Below are positions 17,589 through 26,223 of a stretch of DNA of 42,404 nt, one piece after another. The stretch covers positions 1 through 42,404 of the forward strand of contig PLRJ01000219.1 of the NCBI GenBank assembly GCA_003163855.1. The letters are read 5' to 3'. Numbering within the stretch: position 1 is the first letter of the stretch; each line of letters starts with the position of its first letter. Origin of the DNA: Bryobacterales bacterium. Its GTDB lineage: Bacteria; Acidobacteriota; Terriglobia; Bryobacterales; Bryobacteraceae. Below the pieces are notes generated by a model. It worked only from the letters and a program-made list of their open reading frames with translations, did not search any database and had not been told where the DNA came from. A program made the position numbers and the translations under genes.

Positions 17589-18395
17589 ATGCAGCAGGTA
17601 AGCGGTGGCCGGTATCTTGGCACGACACTGGCGTGCAGAACACTTTCCAATTTCACGATTGTTCAGAGCAAATACAGTGCAGGCCAAGATCTGAAGTGGC
17701 ATGCGCACGAGCGTGGATATATCTCTGTTGTCCTACGCGGATCCTACATGGAGCGATGCGGGTCGGCTAGCTTGTCCTGCGATCCAGGGCAGGTTATTTT
17801 GCATACTGCGGGCGAAGTTCATTCCAATCATTTTTTTGAAGACGGTTACTGTATCAATCTTGAGATGCGGCCGCATTTTGTCGATCGCCTACAGCAATAT
17901 GGAATAGATACACGAACCCGGATCGCCATGGCAGGCCGTCAACATACGCGGTTCGGATTTACCCTGCAGTCGGAGGCAGCGCAATGTGACTCCGCTTCTG
18001 AGCTGGTTATAGAAGGCTTGGCAATGGAGATGATTGCGCAACTGATGCGCAGCCGTGCCGGCAAATCGGCGCAGCGCGAAGAGCATTGGATGAACCGCGT
18101 TAATGAGATCATCCATGACCGCTATCGCGAATCGATCTCGTTGAAAGAGATAGCCGAGTATTCAAAAGTTCATCCGGTGCACCTTGCGCGTACCTTTCGA
18201 AAGCATCACGGCTGCTCCATAGGCGATTACGTGCGGCGTCTTCGCGTTGCGGCGGCATCGAGCGATATTGCAGGTTCGGACATGTCGATTGCAGAAATTG
18301 CCAGCCGGAATGGATTTTCAGATCAGAGCCACCTGTGCCGCCTGATGAAAGAGTACACAGGAAAATCGCCGCGGCAGTTGAGACGGAAAAACTAA
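17589..18395 (+). CDS. AraC-family transcription regulator
   Basis: The protein has 268 residues from the ATG at 17589, behind AGGGGG. The N-terminal half is a cupin-like sensor (KWHAHERGYISVVLRGSY, DPGQVILHTAGEVHSNHF). The last hundred residues hold two helix-turn-helix motifs: SLKEIAEYSKVHPVHLARTF and SIAEIASRNGFSDQSHLCRL, ending KSPRQLRRKN as in AraC proteins. It binds DNA, probably in response to a small ligand. It converges on the PQQ-dehydrogenase gene with only 12 bases between stops, so it may control the nearby sugar or alcohol oxidation genes or the divergent acyltransferase; the sequence does not decide this. A frame extending upstream to a TTG at 17475 was rejected. Confidence 0.9.
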   Translation: MQQVSGGRYLGTTLACRTLSNFTIVQSKYSAGQDLKWHAHERGYISVVLRGSYMERCGSASLSCDPGQVILHTAGEVHSNHFFEDGYCINLEMRPHFVDRLQQYGIDTRTRIAMAGRQHTRFGFTLQSEAAQCDSASELVIEGLAMEMIAQLMRSRAGKSAQREEHWMNRVNEIIHDRYRESISLKEIAEYSKVHPVHLARTFRKHHGCSIGDYVRRLRVAAASSDIAGSDMSIAEIASRNGFSDQSHLCRLMKEYTGKSPRQLRRKN

Positions 18396-18407
18396 CCGGT
18401 CAGGCTG

Positions 18408-20312
18408 TCAGTCAGGCAGAGAAAAAGCCAGCAAGCTTGCTTCGGGTCCGCTGCCGATGGCGATGAGCACGAATTGTTTGCCAGCCGCAGTCCGGTAGGT
18501 TGACGGAGTGCTGGTGGTGCGTTGATCCAACGGATAGGTCCATAAATCCTCGCCCGTTTTTTTGTCGATGGCATGCATCGCCTTGTCGCCGCCACCGATG
18601 AAAACCAATCCGCCTTTGGTGACGAGCGGACCTTGCACTCCGGAAACACCGAGCTTTTCCGGGAGTTTTACATCTTTCAATGCAGGATTGTTTCGCACAG
18701 CGGGAGTATCGCCGAAAACCTGCTGCCAAGCAATGGTCCCCTGGTTCAAATTGACCGCATTCAGCAAGCCGTAGGGAGGCTTGACCAACGGCAGGCCATT
18801 ATGGAATTGACTCCTGGTGCCGAAGTCCTGAGTGTAGTCGGAGTTGATTTCCGCAGCGTATGGGTTATGGGCATCGGCGGGTTTAGTCACCCTGGCTATC
18901 CACGCTTGCTTGCTTGACTTGACGTAGAGGATGCCCGTTTCGGGATCGAAAGCTCCGCCGCCCCAGTTGGGACCGCCGAGAATACCCGGCAGCATCAAAG
19001 TTCCCTGCAGGCTGGGAGGGGTAAAGAGGGGACCGAGGCGATATTTCTTCATCTCGGAGATGGCTTCCGCCTTCAACTCCGGCGTGAGGTCGAAAGCTTC
19101 ATCTAAAGTAACGCCCTGCGGGGTGATAGGAGGCGGCCGCACGGGTATCGGTTGGGTCGGAGAAGCTTCTTCTCCAGGAACATCGCTGGCAGGAACCGGC
19201 CGTTCCTCGATAGGAAAGAGTGGAGTACCAGTGACGCGGTCGAAGACGAAGATAAGACCCATTTTTGTGATTTGAACTGCCGCGTCTACTTTATGACCGC
19301 CTATGGTGAGAGTGACCAGGTTAGGCGGGGCAGGGAGGTCGTAATCCCATAAGCCGTGATGCACTGTTTGAAAGTGCCACTTCCGGATGCCGGTGTTCGC
19401 ATCCAGACAGATAAGTGATTCGCCGAAGAGGTTTTGGCCCGGCCTCTGGCCTCCATAGAAGTCGTTGCTTGGTGTTCCCAGAGGGAAGTAGACTAGCCCT
19501 CGCGGTTCGTCAAGGGTGATGGGCGCCCAGGCGTTGGCATGACCGGTAAATGACCAGGAATCTTTTTTCCAGGTCTCGTTACCGAATTCACCCTTTTGTG
19601 GAACGGTGTGGAAGATCCAGACGCGTTTGCCAGTACGGGTATCGTAGGCGCGGACGTCGCCAGGCGGGTCCTGCCGGTAAATCACTCTGTCGTCGATGCT
19701 GTTACTCAAGATGACGAGGTTTTTGTAGACCACTGGCGGCGAAGTATTGGTGTAGTGTTTCTTGTTCACACTCCAGGCGTAGCCTTGCGACAGATCTACA
19801 ATTCCGTTGTCGCCAAACTGTTGGACAGGCTTACCTGAGACCGCGTCGAGGCAGATCAGTTTATAGTGGCTGACCATGAAAAGACGCAGCTTGCCTTGAT
19901 CGCGCCAAGCGGCAACGCCCCTATGGACGTAGCCGACGCCATTCAGCGCCTGCCCGTCTTCTTCGTAGGCCTTGGGATCGTAGATCCAAAGGGGACGGCC
20001 TGACTCCGCGTCCAAAGCAGCTACGCGGTTATAGGAAGTGGACAAGTACAAGACACCCTCAATCATGAGGGGGGTGCCTTCGAAATTGCCTGGGCGAATG
20101 GATTTCTCGGGAATCGGCTTTTCGCCGGGTTTCCATTCCCATGCCAGCTTCAGGTTCTTTACATTGCCGCGGTTGATGTCGGTGAGCGTGGAGTATCTGT
20201 TGCCGCCCGGATCGCCGCCGTACCAAGGCCACTCCTGGAGGCGCGCCTGTGGAGGAGCCGCTGCGAGAGTGGCAGATAGAAGGAAAATTTTGCAGAACGC
20301 GTGGATTTTCAA
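18408..20312 (-). CDS. periplasmic PQQ-dependent dehydrogenase, quinoprotein glucose dehydrogenase-like
   Basis: The protein has 634 residues with a signal peptide (IFLLSATLAAAPPQA) and then an eight-bladed PQQ propeller beginning WPWYGGDPGGNRYSTL. HHGLWDYDLPAPPNLV matches the catalytic-Asp region of membrane glucose dehydrogenase. ITKMGLIFVFDRVTG contains the Lys equivalent to the PQQ-contacting lysine of that family. It lacks the N-terminal membrane anchor of E. coli Gcd and has no cytochrome c domain, so it is likely soluble in the periplasm. It would oxidise a sugar or alcohol and pass electrons to quinone or a separate cytochrome. The start is a TTG at 20312, the only in-frame start that keeps the signal peptide; a stop precedes it closely. 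It is divergent from a GMC-type dehydrogenase pair. Confidence 0.88.
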   Translation of the reverse strand: MKIHAFCKIFLLSATLAAAPPQARLQEWPWYGGDPGGNRYSTLTDINRGNVKNLKLAWEWKPGEKPIPEKSIRPGNFEGTPLMIEGVLYLSTSYNRVAALDAESGRPLWIYDPKAYEEDGQALNGVGYVHRGVAAWRDQGKLRLFMVSHYKLICLDAVSGKPVQQFGDNGIVDLSQGYAWSVNKKHYTNTSPPVVYKNLVILSNSIDDRVIYRQDPPGDVRAYDTRTGKRVWIFHTVPQKGEFGNETWKKDSWSFTGHANAWAPITLDEPRGLVYFPLGTPSNDFYGGQRPGQNLFGESLICLDANTGIRKWHFQTVHHGLWDYDLPAPPNLVTLTIGGHKVDAAVQITKMGLIFVFDRVTGTPLFPIEERPVPASDVPGEEASPTQPIPVRPPPITPQGVTLDEAFDLTPELKAEAISEMKKYRLGPLFTPPSLQGTLMLPGILGGPNWGGGAFDPETGILYVKSSKQAWIARVTKPADAHNPYAAEINSDYTQDFGTRSQFHNGLPLVKPPYGLLNAVNLNQGTIAWQQVFGDTPAVRNNPALKDVKLPEKLGVSGVQGPLVTKGGLVFIGGGDKAMHAIDKKTGEDLWTYPLDQRTTSTPSTYRTAAGKQFVLIAIGSGPEASLLAFSLPD

Positions 20313-20427
20313 TTTAAAAGGTTAGCAACTCAAGGGCTTAAATCGCTTGTATGGAACATGCATCTTGAACGCTTCAATCATGGCGCCGGCGGCAGCTAGC
20401 TGTTATTCTCTTGTGACAGGTTTTCCC

Positions 20428-20994
20428 ATGCAGCGCAGATCTCTTCTACGAACATTCCTGAGCGCCATTGCCGTGTGGCCGCTATTCAAGGGCTCCCGGC
20501 TTCGAGCCGAAAATGTAGTCTTTCCCGGAGCGCAGGACGTTGCGTTAAAGGAGCTCGCCGCGACGTTGCTGCCTGAATCGCTAGGACGAGCTGGAACAGA
20601 CCAGGTAGCGGCCGGCTTTATCCGCTGGCTAAATGAATACCATCCTGGTGCGGAGATGCAGAACGGCTACGGATTTACTCGCGTCCGAGTGGTGCCACCA
20701 TCATCCAAGGCAAAATACTTGACCCAGCTGGAAGAGTTGGAGCGCGTCATCCTGACAAACCCGAATCTTGGTTTTCGACGCAATCAGTTGGAGGCCCGGC
20801 TGCAAGCCGCTGGTATTCAAGACTTGCCCGCGCTGCCGGAAAGCGGCGATATTGTGGTTGACCTGATGGCGTTCTACTTCAACAGTAGCCACGCCAACGA
20901 CTTTGCCTATGAAGCTGCCATCGACCGCGATGGCTGCCGCGGCTTGAAGAGTTCGAGCCAGGTTCCGTCTCCGTTAAGGGGAGCGACCGAGTAA
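20428..20994 (+). CDS. small (gamma) subunit of a GMC-type sugar dehydrogenase, Tat-exported
   Basis: The protein has 188 residues and belongs to the gluconate 2-dehydrogenase subunit 3 family. The ATG at 20428 gives a twin-arginine leader (MQRRSLLRTFLSAIAVWPLF); a longer frame back to 20347 would bury it and is rejected. The family pattern appears near the C-terminus in FNSSHANDFAYEAAIDRDG. In characterised three-subunit enzymes this subunit carries the Tat signal and drags the folded FAD subunit, which has none, across the membrane. Its stop overlaps the next gene's ATG (TAATG), so the two are translationally coupled. The usual third partner, a multiheme cytochrome c, is not in the window. 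Confidence 0.85.
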   Translation: MQRRSLLRTFLSAIAVWPLFKGSRLRAENVVFPGAQDVALKELAATLLPESLGRAGTDQVAAGFIRWLNEYHPGAEMQNGYGFTRVRVVPPSSKAKYLTQLEELERVILTNPNLGFRRNQLEARLQAAGIQDLPALPESGDIVVDLMAFYFNSSHANDFAYEAAIDRDGCRGLKSSSQVPSPLRGATE

Positions 20995-22568
20995 TGCCGA
21001 CCATTGAAAGTGACATCTGCCTCATTGGCGGCGGGATTTCGGCGGCGCTTTTATCGCAAAAGCTATCGGAGCTGAAACCAGGCTTGGACATCGTGGTTGT
21101 GGAGGCGGGCAAGCGTCTGTTCGACCTGGAAAACCGGATGAACTACAGGCGGCGCGCGATTCAGTATGGAGAAAATCCCTGGCCCGGTGACTGGATTCCC
21201 GATCAGGACGCCACGGGAATCGTTACCCGCACTATGGCCGTCGGCGGATCTGCCATGCACTGGCAGGGACACATCAATCGCTTCTCGGAGGAAGATTTAC
21301 GCTTGCGGTCTATGTACGGTCTTGCTGTCGATTGGCCGCTTTCCTGGAGTGAACTGGAGAAATATCTGTGTGAGGCCGATCGGCGCATAGGGGTTTCCGG
21401 AGAGCCGAGCCCACATCCGGAAGACCGGCAATCGAGGCCTTATCCGATGCCTCCCATGCCGCTTACGTACAACTTGTTGGAGATTCGGAAATGGGCCGAG
21501 CGAGCCGGCTTGCCCTATTACGGCGCCCCGCGCGCGCTGAACACGACGCCTTATGACGGCCGTTCCGAATGCCAGCGATGCGGCACTTGCACGATGTGCC
21601 CGGTGGGAGCGCGCTACTCTCCCGACTTCACTTTCAAAAGATTACTCGCCTCGAAAAAGATCAAGCTGCATGACCAGACTTTGGTGCGGAAGCTTGTTTT
21701 GCATGATACAAACAACAGCATCGTGCGGGCGGAAGCGGCTCATGCCGAAAACCCCAAGCAACAAATGGAGTACCGAGCACGGGTTTTTGTGGTCGCCTCT
21801 GGTTACGCCTGGACGCCACATCTGCTGTTACTTTCGGCAAATAATCGCTTCCCGAACGGTTTGGCGAACAGCTCCGGATTAGTGGGACGTTACATGACCG
21901 GCCACAAGTTCATGACAGCGCTGATTGAAGTGAAGAAGAAGCTTTATCCAGGCATGAATGAATCGCATCCCCTTATTTCCCGCCAGTTCTTCCGCTGCGC
22001 CGCTGACAAGCCGTTTGTGCGCCACGACATTCAGATTTTTGAAGCGTCGCTTCGTCCACGCCTGCGAAACGACGGCGGCAAGATAATGTTTGGTGATGAT
22101 CTGATACAAGATTGGCGCTCGCGCACGCAACATGGGCTGGCGCGTGTGCGCATGTATTATGACTCGCATCCTTCGCGGGAAAGCAAGCTGACTCTGAATC
22201 CGGAGATGCGGAACCGTTATGGGGACCCGATGCCGAAAATTGACAATCGGCTGGATGACGCCGCCGAGGCGCGCGAGGCTGCTACGCATCGCCATATTCA
22301 GGGCATCTACGACCAGATCGCCAAAGTCAACGAGTGCAAGATCGTATCTACCAACGTGGCTCGCTATCAGGATCATCCGTCGGGTGGCACGCGTATGGGA
22401 GCCGATCCCAAAGAAAGCGTCTGTGACAGCTTTGGCTTGACGCACGATCATCCAAATCTCTATGTCGTAGGAGCACCCACTTTGCCGACTGGGGGCTGCA
22501 CCAATGCCACCATCACGTTCGCCGCTCTCACGCTGCGCAGCGCCGACCGGCTCGCACAAAATTTATAG
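20994..22568 (+). CDS. GMC-family FAD-dependent dehydrogenase, catalytic subunit
   Basis: The protein has 524 residues. The FAD-binding Rossmann motif is LIGGGISAALLS (10-21), with VVVEAGKRL at the end of strand 2. A Cys cluster, C193-x2-C196-x2-C199-x2-C202 in CQRCGTCTMCPVGA, recalls the 3Fe-4S site of FAD glucose and fructose dehydrogenases. The probable catalytic pair is His461 in DHPSGGTRMG and Asn504 in TNATITFAAL. There is no signal peptide; it is expected to be co-exported with the Tat-bearing small subunit encoded immediately upstream with a one-base overlap. It would oxidise a sugar, sugar acid or polyol in the periplasm. The substrate cannot be read. Electron transfer needs a partner cytochrome not encoded here. 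Confidence 0.9.
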   Translation: MPTIESDICLIGGGISAALLSQKLSELKPGLDIVVVEAGKRLFDLENRMNYRRRAIQYGENPWPGDWIPDQDATGIVTRTMAVGGSAMHWQGHINRFSEEDLRLRSMYGLAVDWPLSWSELEKYLCEADRRIGVSGEPSPHPEDRQSRPYPMPPMPLTYNLLEIRKWAERAGLPYYGAPRALNTTPYDGRSECQRCGTCTMCPVGARYSPDFTFKRLLASKKIKLHDQTLVRKLVLHDTNNSIVRAEAAHAENPKQQMEYRARVFVVASGYAWTPHLLLLSANNRFPNGLANSSGLVGRYMTGHKFMTALIEVKKKLYPGMNESHPLISRQFFRCAADKPFVRHDIQIFEASLRPRLRNDGGKIMFGDDLIQDWRSRTQHGLARVRMYYDSHPSRESKLTLNPEMRNRYGDPMPKIDNRLDDAAEAREAATHRHIQGIYDQIAKVNECKIVSTNVARYQDHPSGGTRMGADPKESVCDSFGLTHDHPNLYVVGAPTLPTGGCTNATITFAALTLRSADRLAQNL

Positions 22569-22815
22569 GTTCAAGAATCTTACAAAGCGCCGTTTTTCCT
22601 GTCCAAAATGTTGCGCATCTTCAAGACAGCGGGAACGGCGGTACATAGACTCGTAATCAAGGGTTTTTCTAGTAGTAACGCTTCAGATATTCACGAAAAA
22701 TCCCGCAAACGGTAAGCCCCACGCCCGCGCTTTACTAGCAAGCCATATTCCAGCTATGCAGTGTCTCTTTTTGAGACTAAGTGGCTTTTCTATCTAATCA
22801 AAGGTGAATTAAACA
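22569..22815 (+). promoter_or_regulatory. upstream region of the third receptor with a nested hairpin
   Basis: In this 247-base gap AAGCCA (22740-22745) can pair with TGGCTT (22782-22787), enclosing GTCTC (22763-22767) with GAGAC (22773-22777); the outer stem is followed by TTTC. It ends 28 bases before the ATG at 22816, which has a good AAGGTGAA ribosome site. A leader structure is likely, a regulatory role is inference. I found no convincing promoter. Confidence 0.3.
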
Positions 22816-25800
22816 ATGACGATACGATTCCGCATTCTAAGTTTGGCGTTCGCGTTCTCGCTTGTTCTGAATGCCCAATCCAATGGAACAGTAAAGGGCA
22901 TACTGACCGATCCAAACGGTGCTTCAGCCCCCGACGCGGATGTGACTTTGGTCAATAAAGGCACTGATCAAAAACTGCAAACAAAGACTACTTCGGGCGG
23001 AGCCTACACTTTTACGTTCATCCCACCGGGGACATACGATTTTTCCGCGCAACTGGCGGGTTTCAAGCCGATAGCGCGTCTGGTTGTGGTGGACATCGCA
23101 GCCACTGTGACGATTGATGCAGCATTTGAGCTGGGCGCGAGTTCTACCCAGATTCAGGTGGTGAGCGAAGCCCAGCAGGTGGACACCGCATCAAGCGCCA
23201 TCGGCTTGGTGGTGGAGCAAAAACTGGTGACGGATCTGCCGCTTTCCAGCCGAAATTTCACTCAGATTCTTGCATTATCGCCTGGTGTAAATGCTTCGGT
23301 TGCGAATGCCGGTTCATTGGGAAGAAACAGCGTCAACATTTCTGCGAACGGTTCCCGGCCATACGACAACAGTCTTGTGCTAAACGGTCTGGTTGCGGAG
23401 AATCCGATGTCGCAAGGGTTTGACGACGATGTGGACAAAGGCGGCGTTCCTATACCTTCGCCCGATGCACTGCAGGAATTCAAGGTGCAGACATCTCTTT
23501 ACGACGCCGAGACCGGGAGGCAGGGCGGTGCGGTTATTCAGGCTGTGACAAAAAGCGGGACCAATCAGTTTCATGGATCGCTTTTCGAATTTCTACGCAA
23601 CGACGATCTGAACGCAAATGACTTTTTCCGGAACGAGACCGGTCAGCCGCGGGGCGTTCTAAAGCAAAATCAGTTCGGCGGAACCGTTGGTGGTCCCATC
23701 AAGAAAGACAAAATCTTTTTCTTCTTTGAATACCAGGGAACCAAGCAGGTGAATGGCGTCTCCAGTTTTTCCACCGCCAGTACCTTCCTGCCCGCCTTGA
23801 CTAACAACCGCTCGGCGGCCGCGCTTGGGGCCATTTTCGGCGGTCAAAAAGGCGTGCAGGGCGGCGCCGCCGTCACCCCTAGCGGTTCTAACATCAATCC
23901 TGTTGCGCTAGCTTTCCTGAACGAGAGGCTCCCTAACGGGCAATTTGTCATTCCAGCTCCGCAGACGATTCTTCCCAACGGCTCGGGCTTTTCTACTTAT
24001 TCGCTGCCCGCGTACTTTACAGAGAATCAGTATGTGGGAGATTTTGATTATCAGATAAACGACAAGAATCGGCTAGCAGCAAAAACCTTCTTTTCGCACG
24101 ATCCCTGGCAGATACCGTTTTCCACCTCGGCTGGTGATAACGTTCCCGGCTTCGGCGAAAACGACGACAAAGCAAATTGGAACGATACGCTGATTCTGAC
24201 TTCCACCATTACTCCGACGATTGTCAATGAAGCCCATGCAGGTTATGCGCGCAACTTTATTCGCCAATTGCCGATTGAGCCCGTTTCGGATGCCTCCGTT
24301 GGGATTACACCCCCGGTTGCTGGTTACACAGGGATTCCGCTTATATCCGTGACCGGCGCCTTCACGATAGGTCCGGCGACCAACAATAATCAAGTGACTA
24401 TGATTCACCAGTGGCTTGGGAGCGACACACTCAGCATTTCTAAAGGACGCCATCAGATTAGAGTCGGCGGCGATCTCAACATCGTCCAAGTCAACCGGAC
24501 CAACGCATTTCTTACACGAGGTTCGCTGGGCTTCGGTTCCTTTGCCGACTTCCTGCTTGGCGAAACGGCAGCGCAGAATGGTTCGAGCTTTAGCAATGTC
24601 TCCAGCAGTCAGGTTGCTAACGGAGTTATTCGCGCTTATCCGCGCTTCAAGAATTTTAGCGGCTTTCTCCAGGACGACTACCGCGTTAACAACCAACTCA
24701 CGCTGAACCTGGGTCTTCGCTATCAGTTTAACGGCGACAAAACGGACAAGAGGGGCCGCATCGGCGGATTTGATCCCAACCTTGTCACACCTTTTCTAGC
24801 GCCTCCGGCATCTGGCACCTATGCCGGGTTCACAGTGGTAGGAAATTGCAACTGTACACCACCTGCGGGCTTTACGAAAGTAAGTTCCGATTCGCCTATT
24901 TATGATCAGAACTACCTTGGCTTTGCGCCGCGTGTTGGTCTAGCCTTCCGACCGATTGCCAGTAACAACAACCTTGTTTTCCGCGCCGGTTACGGCCTCT
25001 TCTGGTCGAGTGTTGCTGGAACTGTTACAGAACAGTCGAATTTTGATCCCTTCTATGTATGGAACAAAGCGGGCGGTGCCGATTTGGCCTCTACCTCATG
25101 GCAGAATCCGTTTCCCGTTTCCGTGCCGCCAACCTCGGCTTTTCCGGTCTACCTGCCGTACACGCTGGGCAGCACTCGTTCAACGCTGCCGACTGATCCT
25201 TACTTGAAGCAGCCCTACACGCAGGAATGGAGCGCGAATCTTCAATACAGCCTCAGTAACTATTTAATGACGCTTGGATACGTTGGCAGCGCATCCACGC
25301 ACTTGATCGCAGGTTTCGATCCGAACCAGCCGCTGCTTGCCAGCCCAACCAATCCGGTGGACGGACTAACCGTCAACACGGTTGCCAATCGAGCCTTGCG
25401 CGGTCCCTTTCTAGGCTGGCTGCCTACCGGCATTGATGAGTTTAAATCGATTTTGACCGGCCACTACGAGGCACTTCAACTTAGCGTCAACCATCGATTC
25501 TCACATGGACTATCATTCATTGCTGGTTATACCTGGAGCCACGCACTGGACGATGACGGTGTCACCGCCGGCGGCCGTAACGAACCGCTAGGCAGCTTTA
25601 CCGGAGACTTCTACAACACCAAGAGCGCTTATGGCACATCGAGCTTCGATCGGACTCAGCGCCTGGTTGTCAGTTATTCTTATGACTTGCCAAAGCTACA
25701 ATCGGGTAATCGATTCGTAAAGGGTATCGTAAACGATTGGTCTGTTTCCGGTGTCACTACTATTCAATCGGGCCTCCCTTTCTCCGTCACTGACAGCACC

Positions 25801-26214
25801 TCAGGCACGATTTACGGTATCTCAGCCTATGCACAGTTTGTTCCCGGAGACACATTGGCCAATGTGCAGCTAAGCGGCAGCACAACGTCTCGTCTAAACG
25901 AGTACTTCAACACGGCTGCCTTTACAACCGCCCCCGTTATAGGTAACGGAACCGGCTTCGGCAATGCGGGCAGAGATATTCTGCGCGGGCCTGGCCAGAT
26001 TAACTTCGACGCCGGCATCAGCCGGGAATTTGCCGTACCTGGTTTGAGCGAGAAGGGAAGACTCCAATTCCGTACTGAGTTCTTCAACCTCGCAAACCAT
26101 CCTCAGTTCAACAACCCTGGATCGAACCGGGGCGCGTCCACCACTTTTGGGATTATCTCGAGCGATGCGGTTGGTCCTCGTATTATGCAATTCGCTTTGA
26201 AGTACGCGTTCTAA
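22816..26214 (+). CDS. TonB-dependent receptor, Oar-like, 1132 residues
   Basis: A complete protein with signal peptide (ILSLAFAFSLVLNAQ, cleavage near residue 20). Residues about 24-107 are the carboxypeptidase-regulatory-like domain (KGILTDPNGASAPDADV, GAYTFTFIPPGTYDF). The plug follows (LPLSSRNFTQILALSPGV, NSLVLNGLVAENPMS). The barrel has the family marks GTNQFHGSLFEFLRNDD, QNQFGGTVGGPIKKDKIF, LTLNLGLRYQFNGD and the terminal PRIMQFALKYAF. The protein resides in the outer membrane. It is followed at 9 bases by an exported amidohydrolase and then a TPR protein on the same strand, a likely operon for uptake and periplasmic processing of one substrate class. The substrate is unknown. Confidence 0.95.
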   Translation: MTIRFRILSLAFAFSLVLNAQSNGTVKGILTDPNGASAPDADVTLVNKGTDQKLQTKTTSGGAYTFTFIPPGTYDFSAQLAGFKPIARLVVVDIAATVTIDAAFELGASSTQIQVVSEAQQVDTASSAIGLVVEQKLVTDLPLSSRNFTQILALSPGVNASVANAGSLGRNSVNISANGSRPYDNSLVLNGLVAENPMSQGFDDDVDKGGVPIPSPDALQEFKVQTSLYDAETGRQGGAVIQAVTKSGTNQFHGSLFEFLRNDDLNANDFFRNETGQPRGVLKQNQFGGTVGGPIKKDKIFFFFEYQGTKQVNGVSSFSTASTFLPALTNNRSAAALGAIFGGQKGVQGGAAVTPSGSNINPVALAFLNERLPNGQFVIPAPQTILPNGSGFSTYSLPAYFTENQYVGDFDYQINDKNRLAAKTFFSHDPWQIPFSTSAGDNVPGFGENDDKANWNDTLILTSTITPTIVNEAHAGYARNFIRQLPIEPVSDASVGITPPVAGYTGIPLISVTGAFTIGPATNNNQVTMIHQWLGSDTLSISKGRHQIRVGGDLNIVQVNRTNAFLTRGSLGFGSFADFLLGETAAQNGSSFSNVSSSQVANGVIRAYPRFKNFSGFLQDDYRVNNQLTLNLGLRYQFNGDKTDKRGRIGGFDPNLVTPFLAPPASGTYAGFTVVGNCNCTPPAGFTKVSSDSPIYDQNYLGFAPRVGLAFRPIASNNNLVFRAGYGLFWSSVAGTVTEQSNFDPFYVWNKAGGADLASTSWQNPFPVSVPPTSAFPVYLPYTLGSTRSTLPTDPYLKQPYTQEWSANLQYSLSNYLMTLGYVGSASTHLIAGFDPNQPLLASPTNPVDGLTVNTVANRALRGPFLGWLPTGIDEFKSILTGHYEALQLSVNHRFSHGLSFIAGYTWSHALDDDGVTAGGRNEPLGSFTGDFYNTKSAYGTSSFDRTQRLVVSYSYDLPKLQSGNRFVKGIVNDWSVSGVTTIQSGLPFSVTDSTSGTIYGISAYAQFVPGDTLANVQLSGSTTSRLNEYFNTAAFTTAPVIGNGTGFGNAGRDILRGPGQINFDAGISREFAVPGLSEKGRLQFRTEFFNLANHPQFNNPGSNRGASTTFGIISSDAVGPRIMQFALKYAF

Positions 26215-26223
26215 AACGACGCT

